Assembly: GCF_902498195.1 (NCBI RefSeq)
Contig: NZ_CABVIY010000008.1
Span: 124,001-188,000 of the forward strand
Direction of reading: 5' to 3'
Source: Pseudomonas fluorescens
Lineage (GTDB): Bacteria; Pseudomonadota; Gammaproteobacteria; Pseudomonadales; Pseudomonadaceae
DNA: 64,000 bases
Shown here: positions 59,850-64,000 of the stretch, piece by piece
Position numbering within the stretch: position 1 is the first letter of the stretch
Layout: every line of letters starts with the position of its first letter
Notes under the pieces: generated by a model
The model's database searches: none
Seen by the model: only the letters and a program-made list of their open reading frames with translations
Told to the model about the DNA's origin: nothing
Position numbers and translations under genes: made by a program

Positions 59850-61520
59850 TCAGCTATCCAGCGCTTTGTACTTCTCGCGCAGGTGGTTACGGATATAAAC
59901 GGCCGACAGGTTCAAGGTCGCGATCACCAGCACCAGCAGCAGCGCCGTGGCGTACACCAGCGGCCGCGCGGCTTCGACGTTCGGGCTCTGGAAGCCGACG
60001 TCATAAATGTGGAAGCCCAGGTGCATGATCTTCTGGTCCAGGTGCAGGTACGGGTAGTTGCCGTCCACCGGCAGCGACGGCGCCAGTTTCACCACACCCA
60101 CCAGCATCAGCGGCGCCACTTCACCGGCGGCGCGGGCCACGGCGAGGATCATGCCGGTCATCATGGCCGGGCTGGCCATTGGCAACACGATCTTCCACAA
60201 GGTTTCTGCCTTGGTGGCACCCAGGGCCAGCGAGCCTTCACGCACGGTGCGAGGGATCCGCGCCAGGCCTTCTTCGGTCGCCACGATCACCACCGGCACC
60301 GCCAGCAGCGCCAGGGTCAACGACGCCCACAGCAGACCCGGCGTACCGAAGGTCGGTGCCGGCAAGGCTTCCGGGAAGAACAGGCGGTCGAGAGAACCAC
60401 CCAGTACATACACGAAGAAGCCCAGGCCGAACACGCCGTAAACGATGGCCGGAACACCCGCCAGGTTGTTCACCGCAATGCGGATAATCCGGGTCAACGC
60501 GTTCTGCTTGGCGTACTCACGCAGGTAAACCGCCGCCAGCACGCCGAACGGCGTCACGATCATCGCCATGATCAGCGTCATCATCACGGTGCCGAAGATC
60601 GCCGGGAAGATCCCGCCTTCGGTGTTCGCTTCACGCGGATCGTCGCTCAGGAATTCCCAGACCTTGCTGAAGTAGAAGCCGATCTTGGTGAAGGTGCCCA
60701 TGGCGTTCGGCTGGTAGGCGTGAACCACCTTGCCGAGGCTGATTTCGATCTCTTTGCCATTGGCATCACGGGCGGTCAGGCTGTCACGGTTGAACTGCGC
60801 GTGCAGGTCGCCCAGACGCGCTTCAATGTCCTGGTAGCGGGCATTGAGTTCGGCGCGCTCGGATTCCATGTCCGCCTGCGCGGCCGGGTTGAGCTTGCCT
60901 TCCAGTTCCAGTTTGCGGCCGTGCAGGCGGATGCGTTCGAGACCGGCGTTGATCGCGCCGATGTCGGATTTCTCCAGGCTCTTGAGTTGCGCGGCCAGCT
61001 GGTTCACACGGTTGATCCGCGCTTGCAGCTCGGGCCAGGCCGCTTCGCCTTCGGCGATGACTTTGCCGTCCTGTTTGACGTTGACCAGGTAGCCGTAGAA
61101 GTTGCCCCACTCACGACGCTCCAGCGCCATCAGTTCAACCGGGGTCGTCTGGTTAGTTAGCCACTCGCCAACGATCCACGTGAAATCGTTGCCGTTCAGG
61201 TCACGGTTGCCGACCTTGATCAGCTCGCGGGTCATGAACTCCGGACCTTCGTCCGGCACCGGCAGGCCAGCGCTTTTCAGACGCGCGCGCGGTACTTCTT
61301 CCTTCTGTACCACTTCGCCGATGACCAGGTGATTGGCCTGGCCCGGCACGTCGTAGCTGGCATGCACCAGGTCCGCCGGCCAGAAGTGACCCAGACCGCG
61401 CACGGCAATCACCGCCAGCAGGCCAATGGTCATGATGACCGCGATGGACACCGCGCCACCGCTGATCCAGACGCCGGGGGCGCCGCTCTTGAACCATCCT
61501 TTCAGGGAGTTCTGTTTCAC
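59850..61520 (-). CDS. pstA: Phosphate ABC transporter permease PstA (extended)
   Basis: A 556-residue permease. One membrane segment near the N-terminus (about 19-40, VSIAVIMTIGLLAVIAVRGL) is followed by a roughly 220-residue periplasmic insertion with a coiled-coil-like part (RINRVNQLAAQLKSLEKSDI), then a permease core of about five segments with the EAA loop (ATEEGLARIPRTVREGSLAL) near 400. E. coli PstA has 296 residues, so this is the enlarged Pseudomonas type. Confidence 0.95.
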   Translation of the reverse strand: MKQNSLKGWFKSGAPGVWISGGAVSIAVIMTIGLLAVIAVRGLGHFWPADLVHASYDVPGQANHLVIGEVVQKEEVPRARLKSAGLPVPDEGPEFMTRELIKVGNRDLNGNDFTWIVGEWLTNQTTPVELMALERREWGNFYGYLVNVKQDGKVIAEGEAAWPELQARINRVNQLAAQLKSLEKSDIGAINAGLERIRLHGRKLELEGKLNPAAQADMESERAELNARYQDIEARLGDLHAQFNRDSLTARDANGKEIEISLGKVVHAYQPNAMGTFTKIGFYFSKVWEFLSDDPREANTEGGIFPAIFGTVMMTLIMAMIVTPFGVLAAVYLREYAKQNALTRIIRIAVNNLAGVPAIVYGVFGLGFFVYVLGGSLDRLFFPEALPAPTFGTPGLLWASLTLALLAVPVVIVATEEGLARIPRTVREGSLALGATKAETLWKIVLPMASPAMMTGMILAVARAAGEVAPLMLVGVVKLAPSLPVDGNYPYLHLDQKIMHLGFHIYDVGFQSPNVEAARPLVYATALLLVLVIATLNLSAVYIRNHLREKYKALDS

Positions 61521-61535
61521 AGACTTCTACCTTTC

Positions 61536-63818
61536 TTAAAGCGACGAGTATTTCTTGCGCAGACGCTGACGAATCAGCTCCGCGAGGGTGTTCATGACGA
61601 AGGTGAACAGCAGCAGCACCAGCGCCGAGAGGAACAGCACGCGGTAGTGGCTGCCGCCGACTTCCGACTCCGGCATTTCCACCGCGACGTTGGCGGCCAG
61701 GGTGCGCAGGCCTTCGAACAGGTTCATTTCCATGACCGGGGTGTTACCGGTGGCCATCAGCACGATCATGGTTTCACCGACCGCACGGCCCATGCCGATC
61801 ATCAGTGCCGAGAAGATGCCCGGGCTGGCGGTGAGGATCACCACGCGGGTCATGGTCTGCCACGGCGTGGCGCCGAGGGCCAGGGAACCGAGGGTCAGGC
61901 CACGGGGCACGCTGAACACGGCGTCTTCGGCGATGGAGTAGATGTTCGGGATGACCGCGAAACCCATGGCCAGACCGACCACCAGTGCGTTGCGCTGGTC
62001 GTAGGTGATGCCCAGGTCGTGGGAGATCCACATGCGCATGTCGCCGCCGAAGAACCAGTTCTCCATGAACGGGCTCATGTACAGCGACAGCCAGCCCACG
62101 AACAGGATCACCGGAATCAACAGCGCACTTTCCCAACCGTCCGGGACTTTCAGGCGAATGGATTCGGGCAGGCGGCTGAAGGTGAAACCGGCGACCAGGA
62201 TGCCGATCGGCAGCAGCATCAGCAGGCTGAAGATGCCCGGCAGATGCCCTTCCACATACGGTGCGAGGAACAGGCCGGCGAAGAAGCCGAGGATCACCGT
62301 TGGCATCGCTTCCATCAGCTCGATCACCGGCTTGACCTTGCGGCGCATGCCCGGGGCCATGAAGTACGCGGTGTAGATCGCGGCGGCGACGGCCAGGGGC
62401 GCGGCCAGCAGCATGGCGTAGAACGCGGCTTTCAGGGTGCCGAAAGTCAGCGGCGACAAGCTCAGTTTCGGTTCGAAGTCGGTGTTGGCGGCGGTCGATT
62501 GCCAGACGTATTTAGGCTCGTCGTAGTTCTCGTACCAGACCTTGCTCCACAACGCGCTCCAGGACACTTCCGGGTGCGGGTTGTCCAGCAGCAACGGTTG
62601 CAGCTTGCCGCTCGCTTCCACGATCACGCGGTTGGCCCGTGGCGACAGGCCGAACACGCCCTGGCCTTCGACCACTTGATCCACCAGCAGGGTGCGGTGG
62701 GCGGTGCTGTGGAATACGCCGAGCTTGCCGGAGGCGTCCAGGGCCACGAAGCCCTTGCGACGTTCTTCGGCGGTGATTTCAACGATCGGCGTGGTGCCCA
62801 TCTGGAAGGTGCGGATCTGTTTCAGGCGTTGCTCGCCATCGTGATCACGCGCCATGAACCACTGGGCCAGGCCACCTTTGGAATCGCCAAGGATCAGCGA
62901 GATGCCGCCCACCAGCTGGGTGCTGGCGGTGATTTGGGTTTCGCCGTCTTCAAGCAGTTTGTAGCGACCGTTGAGGCTCTTGTCGCGCAGGCTGAACACG
63001 TCGGCCTGGGCACGACCATTGATCACGTACAGCCACTGCTGACGCGGGTCGACGAAGATGTTCTTCACCGGCTCGGTCATTTGCGGCAGATCGATGCGCT
63101 TCTGCTCGTTGGTGACTTCACCGGTCATCATGTTTTCTTCGCTGGTCAGCGAGAGCACATTGAGTTGCGAACCGGTGGAGCCAACCAGCATCAGGGTCGA
63201 ATCGGTGGCATTGAGGCTGACATGCTCCAGCGCGCCACCGGCTTCATTCAGCGTGATCGGGGTTTCGCCGTAAGGGTATTCGATGGCGGGCGAGATGGTT
63301 TTCTTGCCGTCCGGATAGCTGACTTTATAGGTGTGACGGAACACCAGGGCCTGGCCGTTGGACAGACCCACCGCCACCAGCGGTTGACCTGGCTGGTCTT
63401 CGCCGATGGCCGTTACGGCAGTGCCCGCCGGAATCGGCAGATCGACGCGCTTGAGTTCAGCGCCACTGTCGATGTCGAAGAACAGTGCCTGGCCCTTGTC
63501 GGACACCCGCATGGCAACCTGGTTCTGTTCTTCCAGGGAGATCATCAGCGGCTTGCCGGCGTCTTGCATCCAGGCAGGTGTGATGGCGTCCTTGGCCGTC
63601 AGGTCCGCGCCTTGAAAAAGAGGCGCGACGACGTAGGCGAGGAAGAAGAAAATCAGGGTGATCGCTGCGAGAACGGCGAGGCCGCCCACGAGAACGTACC
63701 AGCGAGTCAGGCGATCCTTGAGCGCGCGGATACGGCGCTTGCGTTGCAGCTCAGGCGTATTGAAATCAATTCGCTTGGGGGGATTAGTAGTCATGTTGGA
63801 ATTGGCCAGATCATTCAT
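61536..63818 (-). CDS. pstC: Phosphate ABC transporter permease PstC (extended)
   Basis: A 760-residue permease. A membrane segment at about 42-66 (LVGGLAVLAAITLIFFFLAY) precedes a roughly 370-residue beta-rich periplasmic domain, then a permease core (about 470-755) with the EAA loop (YSIAEDAVFSVPRGLTLGSL). E. coli PstC has 319 residues. I used the ATG at 63818, with AGGG upstream; a start at 63794 is possible and would sit better with the Pho box, which is only 23 bases upstream. Confidence 0.94.
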   Translation of the reverse strand: MNDLANSNMTTNPPKRIDFNTPELQRKRRIRALKDRLTRWYVLVGGLAVLAAITLIFFFLAYVVAPLFQGADLTAKDAITPAWMQDAGKPLMISLEEQNQVAMRVSDKGQALFFDIDSGAELKRVDLPIPAGTAVTAIGEDQPGQPLVAVGLSNGQALVFRHTYKVSYPDGKKTISPAIEYPYGETPITLNEAGGALEHVSLNATDSTLMLVGSTGSQLNVLSLTSEENMMTGEVTNEQKRIDLPQMTEPVKNIFVDPRQQWLYVINGRAQADVFSLRDKSLNGRYKLLEDGETQITASTQLVGGISLILGDSKGGLAQWFMARDHDGEQRLKQIRTFQMGTTPIVEITAEERRKGFVALDASGKLGVFHSTAHRTLLVDQVVEGQGVFGLSPRANRVIVEASGKLQPLLLDNPHPEVSWSALWSKVWYENYDEPKYVWQSTAANTDFEPKLSLSPLTFGTLKAAFYAMLLAAPLAVAAAIYTAYFMAPGMRRKVKPVIELMEAMPTVILGFFAGLFLAPYVEGHLPGIFSLLMLLPIGILVAGFTFSRLPESIRLKVPDGWESALLIPVILFVGWLSLYMSPFMENWFFGGDMRMWISHDLGITYDQRNALVVGLAMGFAVIPNIYSIAEDAVFSVPRGLTLGSLALGATPWQTMTRVVILTASPGIFSALMIGMGRAVGETMIVLMATGNTPVMEMNLFEGLRTLAANVAVEMPESEVGGSHYRVLFLSALVLLLFTFVMNTLAELIRQRLRKKYSSL

Positions 63819-63840
63819 TCGCACACCCTAGCGATCCTGT

Positions 63841-63869
63841 ATGACAGAAAGATGACAGTGCAGTGACGC
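63841..63869 (-). promoter_or_regulatory. Tandem Pho box upstream of pstC
   Basis: On the minus strand CTGTCAT-CTTT-CTGTCAT (63858-63841) is a perfect Pho box; a third, partial repeat GCGTCAC-TGCA (63869-63859) continues the 11-base periodicity. It gives pstCAB-phoU its own PhoB-activated promoter in addition to that of pstS. Confidence 0.92.
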
Positions 63870-63921
63870 AACAAATCCGCCGCTGACGTAGCCAGCAGTG
63901 GATAGAGAATTTGAGGTGGTT

Positions 63922-63974
63922 GGGGGCAGCTCCTGCCGCCCCCAGGCGAGTCCGATGGGGTTCACCCCGGACTC
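63922..63974 (-). terminator. Two hairpins between pstS and pstC, likely attenuator
   Basis: Stems GGGGGC/GCCCCC (63922-63943) and GAGTCCG/CGGACTC (63948-63974) lie just past the pstS stop. There is no T tract, so they may stop exonucleases or reduce read-through into pstC. Confidence 0.55.
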
Positions 63975-63980
63975 AATTTG

Positions 63981-64000
63981 TTACTTTTTTGCGACTTCAG
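63981..64000 (-). CDS. pstS: C-terminal end of pstS, phosphate-binding protein (partial)
   Basis: Only the last five codons and stop are in the window: they encode EVAKK, then TAA (63981-63983). Position before pstC identifies pstS, the periplasmic phosphate-binding protein of the transporter. The rest lies beyond the window. Confidence 0.75.

Noticed and set aside
61329..63866. 845-codon plus-strand frame opposite pstC
   Set aside because: Very rich in H, Q, R and G, the signature of a shadow frame; pstC on the other strand is complete.
1..64000. CRISPR array, tRNA, rRNA, prophage or insertion sequence
   Set aside because: No regularly spaced direct repeats, no RNA gene signatures, no transposase, integrase or phage structural genes were seen.

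Overview
The window is a stretch of chromosome from a fluorescent-group Pseudomonas (P. fluorescens/P. putida type). Three things point there. The coding regions are G+C-rich. The gene order, from my memory of P. aeruginosa PAO1, matches the block from rep (PA5296) to pstS (PA5369). There are also many short palindromic repeats of the kinds typical of P. fluorescens genomes. No rRNA, tRNA, CRISPR array, prophage or insertion sequence was seen.

Layout. 0.3-5 kb: rep helicase, xpt and an acetyl-CoA hydrolase/transferase. 5.2-19 kb: an amine and D-amino-acid catabolism block with cytochrome c5, the XRE-cupin regulator pauR, dadX, a RidA-like protein, dadA, a divergent Lrp regulator, a PauB-type FAD oxidoreductase, a MocR regulator, an MFS transporter, the aldehyde dehydrogenase pauC and a cupin; a phospholipase D-like lipoprotein and a DUF1127 protein lie inside it. 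19-20 kb: two small I78-inhibitor-like genes, rpmG and rpmB. 20.5-27.4 kb: a peptide-binding protein, radC, coaBC, dut, algC and argB. 27.6-28.8 kb: a three-gene insert of unknown function between argB and pyrE. 28.8-38.7 kb: pyrE, crc, gltS, a DUF4870 protein, rph, yicC, gmk, rpoZ, spoT, ridA and a lipoprotein. 38.8-46.8 kb: an epimerase, exbB-exbD-tonB, oxyR, recG and a YbaK-HDOD protein. 46.9-51.6 kb: two small conserved genes, a HU gene, rubA-rubB and ubiC-ubiA. 51.7-64 kb: the phosphate regulon core: phoB-phoR, a CNNM/CBS membrane protein, an M23-like protein, a response regulator, phoU, pstB, pstA, pstC and the very end of pstS.

Working together. Polyamine and D-alanine catabolism are clustered with likely regulators. 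The Pst transporter, PhoU and PhoBR form the phosphate sensing circuit; clear Pho boxes lie before phoB and, unexpectedly close to the start codon, before pstC. spoT, rpoZ and gmk couple guanine nucleotide metabolism with the stringent response.

Most of the window is conserved core genome. The least explained parts are the insert at 27.6-28.8 kb (a zinc-ribbon protein, a 190-residue protein with a possible helix-turn-helix, and an overlapping membrane protein), an A+T-rich gap at 31.6-32.0 kb that may encode a small RNA, paired palindromes between pyrE and crc, and sixteen REP-type elements, nearly all at gene ends. All family assignments come from reading the sequences; no database search was run.
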